From the NCBI GenBank assembly GCA_963777095.1, contig CAVZOY010000001.1, forward strand, positions 62,001-126,000: a DNA stretch of 64,000 nucleotides. Reading direction: 5' to 3'. Under the pieces are notes generated by a model. The model was given only the letters and a program-made list of their open reading frames with translations. It had not been told where the DNA came from and did no database searches. Position 1 is the stretch's first letter; each line of letters opens with the position of its first letter. This document shows, in pieces, positions 7,880 through 17,828 of the stretch. This DNA comes from CAVZOY01 sp963777095 (lineage in GTDB: Bacteria > Actinomycetota > Actinomycetes > Mycobacteriales > Geodermatophilaceae). The translations under genes were made by a program, and so were the position numbers.

Positions 7880-9254
7880 ATGCGCACAGGCTCCACCGCT
7901 CGCGGCATCGCCGTCACCGGTGCCGCGCTGCTCGCCCTCACCGCTTGCGGTGGCGGCGGCGAGCGACGCGGACACCGGCGCCGCCGCGCACCAGCGAGAG
8001 CGGCGACACGCAGACCAACATCTACGGCAGCGACGGCAACATGGGCAGCGCCCTCGGCGAGCTCGTTCAGGACGAGCCGGGCGCGCTCGCCGGGATGAAG
8101 GGCACCACGCCCGCTCACCGAGCTCAGCGACGGACTTCAAGGACCGGCTGCTCGAGATCGACCCCGACCTCAACGACTTCAACTACGCGGGTGAGACCTA
8201 CGACGCGATCGTGATCACCGCGCTCGCCGCGCAGATGGCCGGCACAGTCGACGCCAACGAGTTCGGCCGTACGTCAACGGCGTCACCTTCGGCGGCGACA
8301 AGTGCGAGGACTTCGCCGTCCTGCCTCGAGATCATCAACAGCGGCGGCAACCCGGACTACGACGGCTTCTCCGGTCCGCTGGCCTTCACCGACGCCGGTG
8401 AGCCCGCCGAGGCGAGCTTCGGCATCCTGGAGTTCAACGACGAGAAGCCATCGCCGAGCGCCAGCGAGTACGTCCTCGCCGGCGACGAGGCGAACGCCGC
8501 CACCGACGAGGGTCCCGACCCCGTCGAGGCCGGCGCGACGTCCGACGAGCCGCTGAACATCGGCACGCTGCTGCCGGTGACCGGCAACCTCGCCTTCCTC
8601 GGCCCGCCGGAGGTCGCCGGCGCCAAGCTGGCGGTCAAGGACATCAACGAGGCCGGCGGCGTGCTCGGCCAGGACGTCGAGCTGGTCGAGGGCGACTCCG
8701 GCGACACCTCGACCGACACCGCCATCGCAGACGGTCGACCGGCTGCTGCAGGCCGACGTCGAACGCCATCATCGGTGCGGCGTCGTCCGGCGTGAGCCTG
8801 ACGGTCGTCGACGCCGTCACCGGCGCCGGTGTCCTGCAGTTCTCGCCGGCGAACACCTCCGACGACTTCACGACCTACGACGACAAGGGCCTGTACTTCC
8901 GCACGGCTCCGCCGGACGTCCTGCAGGCCCGCGCGCTGGCCGACCTGGTCATCGCGGACGGCAACAACAGCGTCGGCATCCTGGCGCTGAACGACGCGTA
9001 CGGCACCGGTCTCGCCGAGAACACGAAGAAGAACCTCATCGAGAGCGGCCTCGCCGAGGAGGACATCCGTCGACATCATCTACGACCCGCAGGCGCAGAA
9101 CTACGACACCGAGGTCCAGGAGATGGTCGACTTCGACCCCGACGCGATCCTCGTCATCGGGTTCGAGGAGTCGGCGCGGATCATCGAGGGTCTCAACGCC
9201 CAGGGCATCGGCCCGGCGTCGCGACTGATCCAGCACGTGAGCCGGGTCGGCTGA
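7880..9254 (+). CDS. livK: Branched-chain amino-acid binding lipoprotein, permuted and frameshifted as read
   Basis: This encodes the periplasmic-binding-protein component (Peripla_BP_6 family) of a Liv/HAAT ABC importer. A signal peptide with lipobox LALTAC comes first. What follows is in the wrong order: the part that normally forms the C-terminal half (TNIYGSDGNMGSALGE at 8010-8065, YAGETYDAIVITALAAQMAG at 8188-8245, on to EYVLAG) precedes the part that normally forms the N-terminal half (NIGTLLPVTGNLAFLGPPEV from about 8557, GFEESARIIEGLNAQGIGPA near 9160-9215). The frame is also interrupted about ten times; each break is repaired by removing one G after a C (near 7955, 7987, 8113, 8132, 8265, 8269, 8318, 8727, 8761 and 9069), giving 454 residues. 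It converges with the livHMGF operon. Either a real circular permutation or an assembly error. Confidence 0.75.
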
Positions 9255-9272
9255 CCCGGTTGCACCACCGGG

Positions 9273-9304
9273 GTGGCCCGGCACCGTTCGCGGTGCCGGG
9301 CCAC
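9273..9304 (+). terminator. Hairpin terminator after livK
   Basis: A perfect 14-bp stem (GTGGCCCGGCACCG with its complement) closed by a TTCG tetraloop lies 18 bases after the livK stop. No T-run follows. A strong intrinsic-terminator candidate. Confidence 0.75.
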
Positions 9305-9367
9305 TCTGCTGTCCGGGGACGTCGTCCGACCATCGGCGAGCGCCCGGCGGCCCCGGCACGACGACGA

Positions 9368-9398
9368 AGGGCCCGCGACGGCGTGCGTCGCGGGCCCT
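9368..9398 (-). terminator. Hairpin terminator after livF
   Basis: A 12-bp perfect stem (AGGGCCCGCGAC with its complement) and a 7-base loop lie about 45 bases beyond the livF stop on the minus strand. Together with the hairpin at 9273 it separates the convergent livK and livHMGF units. Confidence 0.65.
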
Positions 9399-9443
9399 CG
9401 TACGGCCGACCCGGTCCCGCTGAGTGGACGGGCGGTCGTTCTG

Positions 9444-10333
9444 CTACTGGGCCTTGGCGAGCGTCCCCAGGTAGAGCTCGATGACCTTGGGGTCGTGCAT
9501 GAGCGACTCACCGGTGTCGGTGTAGGCGTTGCGGCCCTGGTCGAGCACGTAGCCGCGGTCGCAGATCTGCAGGCACCGGCGGGCGTTCTGCTCGACCATG
9601 ATGATCGAGACGCCGGTGGCGTTGATCCGCCGGCAGCGGATGAACACCTCGTCCTGGTACGCGGGGGAGAGGCCGGCCGACGGCTCGTCGAGCAGCAGCA
9701 CCGACGGGTCCATCATCAGCGCCCGGCCCATGGCGACCATCTGCCGCTCGCCGCCGGACAGGGCCCCGGCCTTGCCCTTGCGCCGCTCGCCGAGCAGCGG
9801 GAACAGGTCGACGACGTAGTCGAACCGCTCCTTGAACGTCTTCGGCCGCAGGTAGACGCCCATCTGCATGTTCTCCTCGATGGTGAGCGAGGGGAACACG
9901 TTGTTGTTCTGCGGCACGTAGCCCACGCCGAGCTGCACCAGCCGGTGTGCCGGGGCGGAGGTGATGTCCTCCCCGCGCAGGGTGACCGAGCCCGACCGCA
10001 CCGGGATCAGCCCGAACAGCGCCTTGAGCAGCGTCGACTTGCCGGCGCCGTTCGGGCCGATGATGCCGACCAGCTCGCCGTCCTTGAGGTAGAAGTCGCA
10101 GCCGCGGAGGATGTTGACGCCCGGCAGGTAGCCGGCGATCACCTCGTCGGCGCGCACGAGGGCGCCCTCGGCGAGCTTGACGTGCTCCTCGCGGGTGGCG
10201 GCCTTCTCGGCCGCGGTGAGCGGGGTGCCCTCTCCGCGCAGGGGGCCCTCGAACTCGTCGATCGACCCCGGCTCCTGCGAGGCCGGCCGGTCGTGCGACG
10301 CCCGGGTCGGTGGCTCGCGCGTCGGTCGGTCAT
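9444..10333 (-). CDS. livF: Branched-chain amino-acid ABC transporter ATP-binding protein LivF
   Basis: ATPase subunit of the Liv/HAAT importer, the second of two ATP-binding proteins. It has Walker A GPNGAGKST, the Q-loop VPQNNNVFPSL, signature ALSGGERQM and Walker B VLLLDEPSAG, then the LivF C-terminus ending GTLAKAQ. From GTG 10157 the frame is intact (237 residues). The real start is probably ATG 10333, which overlaps the livG stop as ATGA; two single-base repairs between 10333 and about 10290 join it to a sensible N-terminus (SIDEFEGPLRGEGTPLTAAE). That gives 295 residues, longer than the usual 235-240, so a shorter form starting near 10157 remains possible. Last gene of the livHMGF operon. 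Confidence 0.88.
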
Positions 10334-11353
10334 CCCTCGGTCCTCCGGTCTCGAGGCGAGGACGTCGCCGTCGGCGCGCCTCCTCGTGGGCGATCTGGCG
10401 CTCGGCCTGCGGCCAGCACCCGGTCCTCCTCCTCGACGGTGAGAGGGGCGTCGTGGTGGGCGCCGAGGTAGGCGTCGACGACGGCCTGGTTCTGGCTGAT
10501 CGACTCGGGCGGCCCCTCGGCGATGATCCGGCCGGCCGCCATCACCACCACCCAGTCGCTGATGTCGCGGACGACGTCCATGTCGTGCTCGACGAAGATG
10601 ACCGTCATGCCCTGCTCGCGCAGGTCCTTGACGTGGCCGAGCAGGCTCTGGGTCAGGGCAGGGTTCACACCGGCCATCGGCTCGTCGAGCATGACGACCT
10701 TCGGGTCGCTCATCAGCGCCCGGGCCATCTCGAGCAGCTTGCGCTGACCGCCGGACAGCGTGCCGGCGAAGTCGTCCTTCTTGGCGTCGAGCTTGAAGCG
10801 GGCGAGCAGGTCCATCGCCTTCTCGGTGTTCGCCCGCTCCTGGCTCTTCCAGACGCCGGGGATGAGAGCGGAGAAGAACCGCTCGCCCTTCTGGCCCTGG
10901 GCGCCCAGCAGCATGTTCTGCAGCACGGTGAGCCGGGACAGGGCCTTGGTCAGCTGGAAGGTGCGCACGACGCCGAGCCGGGCCACCTCGTGCGGGCCCA
11001 GCTTCGACAGCGATCGACCGTCGAACGACCAGGTGCCCGTGTTGGGCTGGTCGAAGCCGGTCAGCAGGTTGAACAGGGTCGTCTTGCCGGCGCCGTTCGG
11101 GCCGATGAGCCCGGTGATGCCGCCGCGCTGGATCTCCAGGTGGTCGACGGAGACGGCGGTCAGGCCGCCGAAGGTCCGCCGGACGTCGTCGACGATCGAC
11201 GACCGGATCGGGCTTGGCGACCCCGACCTCCCACGGGAGTTCCTTCAGCGCGGCCTGTGCGAGACGGCGCGGTGCGTCGCCGGACTTCCAGGCTGCCGTC
11301 GCGCCGTGCGGCTCGGTGCCCTCGCCGGGCACCGGGTGGGGGTCAGCGGGCAT
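10330..11353 (-). CDS. livG: Branched-chain amino-acid ABC transporter ATP-binding protein LivG (one frameshift)
   Basis: The first ATP-binding subunit of the importer. From about 11195 down to the stop the frame is clean: Walker A GPNGAGKTT, Q-loop VRTFQLTKALSRLTVLQNM, signature TLSGGQRKL, Walker B VVMLDEPMAG and the switch histidine in VEHDMDVV. The N-terminal 50 residues (from ATG 11353, MPADPHPVPGEG) are in another frame. Removing one base near 11197 joins them through AKPDPVVIVDDVRRTFGGL and gives 340 residues. The start overlaps the livM stop by 11 bases and the end overlaps livF (ATGA), so the four genes are tightly coupled. Confidence 0.87.
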
Positions 11354-12346
11354 CGAGCATCACCTCTCGTCGGTCACCGAAGATCCCCTGCGGTCGGAAG
11401 ATCAGCAACAGCATCAGGCCGAGACCGACGAGGACGAAGCGGATCTGCGCCACGTCGGTCGACGTCAGGAGCCCGTCCGGGATGATCCCGTTCTCGATCA
11501 GGCTGCGCAGCGCGGTGTCGGCGAACTGGACGATGAACAGCAGGATGATCGAGCCGACGACCGGGCCCGAACACCCGCGCCGCGCCGCCGAGGATCAGGG
11601 CGGCGTAGGCCAGGAACGTGTTCGCGTTCTGGTACTGGTCGGGGGTCGCCGAGGCGGTGCCCGACGGCGTAGATCATCCCGCCGAGCGCGCCGAAGATCC
11701 CGCCGATGACCAGCGCCTGGATCTTGTACGAATACACGTTCTTGCCCAGCGCCCGGACGGCGTCCTCGTCCTCACGGATCGACTTGACCACGCGGCCCCA
11801 CGGGCTGCGCATGAGCAGCGAAGATCGATCAGGCAGCCGAGGGCGACCAGGATCCAGCCGACCGTGACGACCCACAGCTCGGCGCCGGACCACGAGGTCC
11901 CGAGCAGGCGGTAGCGGCGGCTGGTGTCCCAGGGTGCCAGCGCGATGAAGTCGCCGTTGAAGCCGGCCAGACCCCGGGTGCCGTTGGTGACCGGCGTGGC
12001 CGACACCGAGCGGAACAGCAGCCGCAGGCCCTCGGCGGCGGCGATCGTGGCGATGGCGAGGTAGTCGGCCCGCAGCCGCAGCGTGGGCAGACCGAGCAGC
12101 AGGGCCAGGACCGATCGCGGCTACCAGTCCGATGAGGACGCCGACCCAGAAGTTCAGTCCCCACTGGGACACCGAGATCGCGATGCCGAAGCCGCCGAGC
12201 AGCGCGAAGGCGATCTGGCCGAAGTTCAGCAGTCCGGTGTAGCCGAACTGCACGTTGATGCCGATGGCCAGCAGGCAGAAGAAGATCGCCTGGTAGCCGA
12301 GCCCGGCCTTCAGCGCGATTGCCAGGGCGTCGATCACTTCGCTCAC
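11343..12346 (-). CDS. livM: Branched-chain amino-acid ABC transporter permease LivM (frameshifted as read)
   Basis: A multi-spanning permease of the BPD_transp_2 family that forms the channel with LivH. Recognisable pieces in order are AIFFCLLAIGINVQFGYTG, the cytoplasmic-loop region LRADYLAIATI, then SPWGRVVKSIREDEDAVRAL (the EAA-like loop that contacts the ATPases) and GGIFGALGGMIYAVG, ending in RPQGIFGDRREVMLDAR. These pieces lie in different frames. Five +1 events (near 12112, 11826, 11819, 11662 and 11568) explain all of them and give 332 residues, the normal size. GTG start at 12346, 4 bases after the livH stop. Confidence 0.85.
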
Positions 12347-12350
12347 GGTG

Positions 12351-13716
12351 TCAGCCCACCCGTACGCGGGCGCCCAGGATCCCCTGGGGCCGGATGATCA
12401 GGATGACGATCAGCAGCAGCAGCCCGCCGACGTACTTGACGTCGTTCGGGATGATCAGCGTCGACATCTGGACGAAGATGCCGACGACCAGGCTGCCGAC
12501 CAGGGCGCCGTAGGCGGTGCCGAGCCCGCCGAGCGTGACGCCGGCGAACATCAGCAGCAGCAGGCGGAAGCCCATGTCCCACTGCACCTCGTCGGTAGAG
12601 GCCCAGCAGGACGCCGCCGAGGGCGGCGAGCGCGCCGCCCATCATCCAGACGACGAGGATCACCTGGTTGACGTTGATGCCCGGAGGAGGCGGCGAGGTC
12701 GCGGTTGTCGGCCACCGCGCGCATCGCCTTGCCGATCCGGGTGCGCTGCAGCATCAGCGCCACCAGGACCAGTACGACGACGCAGATGATGATCGAGGCC
12801 AGGTCGACGTTGGTCATCCGGAACAGGCCGTAGTCCACGGCCCGCTGGCCGCGGAAGTCGCCGTACGCCTCGGAGAAGCCCGCCGAAGATGATCTGGTAC
12901 AGGTACCGCAGCACCAGCGACAGTCCGATCGAGACGACCAGCGCGGCGATCAGCCCGGTGCCCCTCCGGCGCAGCGGCCGCCACAGGCCCAGTTCGTTCA
13001 GCGCGCCGATGGCGGCGCCGGCGATCATCGCGATGACAGCGGCAGCGATCAGCGGCACACCGCCGTCGACGTTGACGAAGTAGGCGACGAGAGCGCCCGC
13101 CGTCACGAGCTCGCCGTGCGCGAAGTTGGTCAGCCCCGTCGTCCCGAAGATCAGCGACAGGCCGATCGCCGCCATGGCGATGAGCAGCCCGAAGCGGATG
13201 CCGTCGACCAGCAGCTGGACGGCGCGCACCGGCCCTGCCGCCCCCGCCGGAGGCGGCGTTGTCGAGCGCGAAGATCACGCCCTGCCGCCGGTTCGCGTCG
13301 ACGGTGACCGTGCGGGTCTCCTCGCCGCGGAGCGTGATGCCCTCGGGGAGTCCCTCGGTGTCCAGCGTGACCGTGTACTCGCCGGGCCCGGGCAGCTCGA
13401 CCTCCCACCGCCCGTTCTCGTCGGACGTCGCGGTGTCGACCTCCTCGCCGTCGCTCGTGGCGACGGCGACCTCGACGTCGGGGATCGGCCCGCCCCCCCG
13501 GGTCTGCAGCGTGCCGTTCAGGGTCTCGCCCTCGGCGGATGCGGTGCCGGGCGTCAGGGCCGCGACCCCACCGGCGAAGAGCAGGACCAGCACCAGCCGC
13601 AGCCACAGCTGCGACCGCCGTGCCGTCCGGCGTCCGGACGTGCCCGGCGAGCCGGTCGAGGAGCTGGTTCCCGGCTCCCGACGGCGCCGGTGGACACGGT
13701 TGCCCGCGTGCGTCAC
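12351..13716 (-). CDS. livH: Branched-chain amino-acid ABC transporter permease LivH with N-terminal extracytoplasmic domain (frameshifted as read)
   Basis: First gene of the operon, GTG start at 13716 with GGAGG at good spacing. The product is a fusion. Residues 1-65 hold a basic region and a signal-like helix (LRLVLVLLFAGGVAALTPG) ending in TASAEG. Residues about 65-150 form a carboxypeptidase-regulatory or Cna-B-like beta-sandwich (GETLNGTLQTRGGGPIPDVE, NGRWEVELPGPGEYTVTLD). Then comes a normal LivH permease (AVQLLVDGIRFGLLIAMAAI, TNFAHGELVTAGALVAYFV, RTRIGKAMRAVADNRDLA). Four +1 events near 13248, 12884, 12682 and 12593 restore one frame of 453 residues; the one at 13248 lies exactly at the fusion joint. 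The Ig-like domain would sit outside the membrane. Confidence 0.83.
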
Positions 13717-13904
13717 TCGACCTCCCTGGCGGATGTGAGAGGACGGACCCTAACGCGCCCGTGTTGCACGGCCATGACTTCTCGCTGACCTGTGACCTTT
13801 CCGCGACACGCCGTCCCCGTTCGGATACGGCCCCGTACGGCGCGCCGCCATGAACGCAGAGTCCCGGCGGTGCAGTCTCCACCCACCGTCCAGGGGAGGC
13901 ACGC

Positions 13905-14573
13905 GTGTCTGGTATCTCGCGGTCCCGCGTGGTGGCGCGCACGGCGCGCGTCGACGACCTGCCCACCGTGCTCGCACTCGTGCGGCAGTACCGCGCCGAC
14001 GCGCACGCCGAGGGCGTGCTCACCGGGCAGACCGCACTCGGCGCGGCGGCCGCCGGTTTCCGTCGGTTGCTGGTCGACCCGGTGCACCGCGTCGTGCTCG
14101 CCGTCCTGCCCGGGTCGAACGCCGCCTCCGGTGCCGCGCTCGACCTGAGCGGGAGTGAGACGGCCGTCGGGCTCGCGGTGCTCGGGATGGACCCGTTGTC
14201 GCTCGTCCTGGGCGCGCCGCAGGTCACCGTCGACACCTTCGTCGTCCACCGGGCGCACCGCCGACAGGGCGTGGGCTCGGCCCTGCTCGGCGCCGCCGTC
14301 ACCTTCGCCACGGAGAACGGCGCAGCGCACGTGGTCGCGTCCGTGGGCGGGCACGAGGCCGAGCGGCAGCGCTTCCTCGCGCAGATGGGGTTCGCTCCGC
14401 TGACCACGCGACGCGTGGTGGCTCTGGACAGTTTGGCCAGGACGCTGGCGGCCCGTCAGCGGGGCGGCGTCACCGTGCCGGCGCCGCGGCGGGCGGCGTC
14501 GCGCCGCCGCACCCTGCCGACCGTCCCGGTGCCCCGGCCGCTGCCGACGCTCGGCGCGGTCGCCGACGCCTGA
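13905..14573 (+). CDS. GNAT-family N-acetyltransferase
   Basis: A 222-residue protein with a GCN5-related acetyltransferase fold. The acetyl-CoA loop is RAHRRQGVGSALLGAAVTFA (about 117-136), preceded by the beta-4 strand VTVDTFVVH, and followed by VVASVGGHEAERQRFLAQMG. After residue 175 is a basic, Pro/Arg-rich tail (about 45 residues) not typical of the family. The GTG start at 13905 has AGGGGAGG 6 bases upstream. It is divergent from livH with about 190 bases between them. Substrate unknown; the N-terminal region (RTARVDDLPTVLALVRQYR) resembles small-molecule or protein N-acetyltransferases equally. Confidence 0.8.
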   Translation: MSGISRSRVVARTARVDDLPTVLALVRQYRADAHAEGVLTGQTALGAAAAGFRRLLVDPVHRVVLAVLPGSNAASGAALDLSGSETAVGLAVLGMDPLSLVLGAPQVTVDTFVVHRAHRRQGVGSALLGAAVTFATENGAAHVVASVGGHEAERQRFLAQMGFAPLTTRRVVALDSLARTLAARQRGGVTVPAPRRAASRRRTLPTVPVPRPLPTLGAVADA

Positions 14574-14579
14574 ACTCGG

Positions 14580-14993
14580 TCAGCTCCCGGCGCCGTCCAG
14601 GAGCATGCAGGTCAGCCGGGCGGTCGCGGTGGTGCGGCCCTCGTCGTCGGTGACATCGATCAGGAACGTCGCCAGCGAGCGACCGCGCCGCACCGGCGTG
14701 CAGACGGCGGTGACCGTGCCGGCGCGCGGCGAGCGCACGTAGCTGGCGTTCAGCTCGATACCGACGGCACGGCGGTCGGGACCGACGCCGAGGATCGCCG
14801 CCCACGAGCCGATCGTCTCGACCAGCGCACAGGTGGCTCCGCCGTGCAGCAGGCCGAACGGCTGGGTGTTGCCCTCGACCGGCATGGTCGCCACCAGCCG
14901 GTCGGGGTCGTAGTCGACGATCTCGATCCCGAGCTTCTGGTCCAAGGGGCTCAGGGCTCCGGCGGGTGCCCAGGCGGGGGGAGGAGTGGCCAC
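14580..14993 (-). CDS. PaaI-type hotdog thioesterase
   Basis: A single-hotdog thioesterase of the PaaI/YbgC type. The motif FGLLHGGATCALVETIGSWA contains the HGG signature and the catalytic acid downstream; GIELNASYVRSPRAG follows, a normal second half. The GTG at 14993 (138 residues) is chosen because TAGCGT lies 7 bases upstream on this strand, giving a leaderless start; GTG 15002 and starts further upstream are in frame but less likely. Probably acts on aromatic or short acyl-CoAs. Convergent with the GNAT gene and divergent from polA. Confidence 0.85.
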   Translation of the reverse strand: MATPPPAWAPAGALSPLDQKLGIEIVDYDPDRLVATMPVEGNTQPFGLLHGGATCALVETIGSWAAILGVGPDRRAVGIELNASYVRSPRAGTVTAVCTPVRRGRSLATFLIDVTDDEGRTTATARLTCMLLDGAGS

Positions 14994-15000
14994 GGGCTGC

Positions 15001-15006
15001 ACGCTA
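15001..15006 (-). promoter_or_regulatory. Putative -10 box of the PaaI-type thioesterase gene
   Basis: TAGCGT on the minus strand, 7 bases before GTG 14993. It decides the start codon in favour of a leaderless mRNA. Confidence 0.45.
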
Positions 15007-15061
15007 GGTCGGGCCGCGGTCGACCTGCCGCTCGGGGCACCGGATCGTCGGTGCCCGCACT

Positions 15062-15067
15062 TACGAT
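15062..15067 (+). promoter_or_regulatory. Putative -10 box of polA
   Basis: TACGAT lies 8 bases before the polA ATG with no ribosome binding site between them, consistent with leaderless transcription. Confidence 0.45.
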
Positions 15068-15075
15068 CGTCTGCG

Positions 15076-17824
15076 ATGTCCGCTCCGGTCGCCACCTCCG
15101 TCCCCGCCGCAGCCACCGATGCCGGTGGCTCCGGTCCCCGTCCCCGGCTGCTCCTGCTCGACGGCCATTCGCTTGCCTACCGGGCGTTCTTCGCGCTGCC
15201 GGTCGAGAACTTCTCGACGACGACCGGTCAGCCGACGAACGCCGTCTACGGCTTCACCTCGATGCTGATCAACGTCCTGCGCGACGAGCAGCCCACGCAC
15301 GTCGCGGTGGCCTTCGACGTCGGCCGCAAGACGTTCCGTAGCGAGATCTACGCCGAGTACAAGGCCAACCGCTCCGAGAGCCCCACCGACTTCCGCGGGC
15401 AGGTGAGCCTGATCCAGGAGGTGCTGGCGGCGCTGCACGTCCCGGTGATCACGGCCGAGGGCTACGAGGCCGACGACGTCATCGCGACGCTGACCGTGCA
15501 GGCCGTCGAGCACGGCATGGACGTGCTGATCTGCACCGGCGACCGCGACGCGCTCCAGCTGGTCAACGAGCACGTCACCGTGCTCTACCCGCGCAAGGGC
15601 GTCTCGGACCTGACCCGCTTCACGCCCGAGGAGGTCGAGTCCAAGTACGGCCTGTCGCCGGTGCAGTACCCCGACTTCGCCGCGCTGCGCGGCGATCCGA
15701 GCGACAACCTGCCCAGCATCCCGAGCGTGGGGGAGAAGACCGCCGCGAAATGGGTGCGCGAGTACGGCTCGCTCGACGCGCTGGTCGACCAGGTCGACAC
15801 CGTCAAGGGCAAGGTCGGCGAGAAGCTGCGCGAGCACCTGGCCTCGGTGCTGCAGAACCGGCGGCTCACCGAGCTCGACCGAGCGGTGCCGCTGGAACTG
15901 GGGCCGACCGACCTGGCCAAGCAGGCGTGGGACCGCAACGAGGTGCACACGCTCTTCGACAACCTGCAGTTCCGCGTGCTGCGCGACCGGCTGTTCGCGA
16001 CGCTCACCAGTGCCGAGCCCGAGGTCGAGGGCGGCTTCGACGTCACGATGGACGACGTCGCGCAGGGTGAGCTGTCGACCTGGCTCGACGCGCACGCCCG
16101 CACCGGGCGCACCGGCGTCATCTTCCGGGGCACCTGGGGCAGGGGTACCGGCGAGCTGACCGGCATCGCGCTCGCGGCGGCCGACGACCACACCGCCTTC
16201 GTCGACCTGGGCCCGTCACTGGATGCCGCCGACGAGCAGGCGCTGGCCGCCTGGCTGGCCGACGGCTCGGCACCCAAGGTCGTGCACGAGGTCAAGGGAC
16301 CGCTGCTGGCGATCTGGGCCCGCGGCTGGGAGCTCGACGGCGTCGTCAGCGACACCTCGCTGGCCGCCTACCTGGCGCTGCCCGGCCAGCGGTCGTTCGA
16401 CCTGGGCGACCTCGCCGTCCGCTACCTGAGGCGGGAGCTCAAGGACGCCGCGGAGGAGGAGGCCCAGCTCACCCTCGACGGGCTCGGGCCGTCGGACGCG
16501 GACCTCGCTGCCGAGGCCGCCAAGGTCGACGTGCTCAAGGCGGTCGCGGTCAACGACCTGTCCGACGCCCTGGAGACCGTGCTGGGCGCCGCGCGGCGGC
16601 GACGCGCTGCTCGGCCAGATCGAGCTGCCGCTGACCCGCGTGCTCGCCGCGATGGAGTACCGCGGCATCGCCGCGGACCTCGACTTCCTGCACGACCTGC
16701 AGAAGGAGTTCGCCTCGGGCGTCGCCGAGGCGGCGGCCGACTGCTACGAGGTCATCGGCCGCGAGGTGAACCTCGGCTCGCCCAAGCAGTTGCAGACCGT
16801 GCTGTTCGACGAGCTCGCACTGCCCAAGACCAAGAGGATCAAGTCCGGGTACACGACCGACGCCGAGGCACTGACCTCGCTGCTCGCATCGACGGGACAC
16901 CCGTTCCTCGAGCACCTGCTCCGCCACCGCGACGTCACCCGGCTGCGCACGGTCATCGACGGCCTCATCCCGATGGTCGACGACGCCGGACGCATCCACA
17001 CGACGTTCCAGCAGACGATCGCCGCCACCGGCCGGTTGTCGTCGACCGACCCGAACCTGCAGAACATCCCGATCCGGACGGCGGAGGGCCGGCGGATCCG
17101 GCAGGCGTTCGTCGTCGGCCAGGGCTACGAGTCGCTGATGACGGCCGACTACAGCCAGATCGAGATGCGGATCATGGCCCACCTCTCCGGCGACGAGGGC
17201 CTCATCGAGGCCTTCATGTCGGGGGAGGACCTGCACTCCTTCGTCGCCTCGCGGGCGTTCGGCATCCCGATCGAGCAGGTCGACCCCGAGATGCGCCGCC
17301 GGATCAAGGCGATGAGCTACGGCCTGGCCTACGGGCTGTCGGCGTACGGCCTGTCGCAGCAGCTGCGCATCTCCACCGAGGAGGCGCGCGAGCAGATGCA
17401 CGCCTACTTCGAGCGCTTCGGCGGCATCCGCGACTACCTCGACAGCGTGGTCGACGAGGCCCGGCTCAACGGCTACACGGTCACCACCCTGGGCCGGCGC
17501 CGATATCTCCCCGACCTGACCAGCGACAACCGGCAGCGCCGCGAGATGGCCGAGCGGATGGCGCTCAACGCCCCGATCCAGGGCTCGGCGGCCGACGTCA
17601 TCAAGGTCGCGATGCTGCGGGTCGAGCAGGCGATCGCCGACGAGGGTCTGAGCTCGCGGATGGTGCTCCAGGTGCACGACGAACTCGTGCTCGAGGTGGC
17701 GCCGGGGGAGAAGGACGTGCTCGAGGCGCTGGTGCGTCGCGAGATGGCCGGAGCCGCCGAGCTGTCGGTGCCGATGGAGGTGTCGGTGGGCTTCGGCCGG
17801 ACCTGGAACGACGCCGCCCACTGA
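15076..17824 (+). CDS. polA: DNA polymerase I (one frameshift as read)
   Basis: Family A DNA polymerase for repair and Okazaki-fragment processing. The 5'-3' exonuclease domain (about 15-310) has LLLLDGHSLAYRAFFALP, EGYEADDVIATL, CTGDRDALQLV and RGDPSDNLPSIPSVGEKTA. A 3'-5' exonuclease-like domain (about 320-500) lacks the usual acidic catalytic residues, as in mycobacterial PolA. The polymerase domain has motif A ADYSQIEMRI (about 690), motif B RRRIKAMSYGLAYGLS and motif C QVHDELVLEV (about 865). The frame changes near 16593 between DALETVLGAA and GDALLGQIELP; removing one G gives 915 residues, the expected size. Because polA is normally intact, a sequence error is likely. Ends 4 bases before the aac(2') start. 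Confidence 0.93.
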
Positions 17825-17828
17825 ATCG

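Noticed and set aside
7880..13716. Decay of the liv transporter into pseudogenes
   Set aside because: All breaks are the same one-base class, with no internal stops left after repair and no missing motifs; livF is intact for 237 residues. Sequence error is more likely, although livK order remains abnormal.
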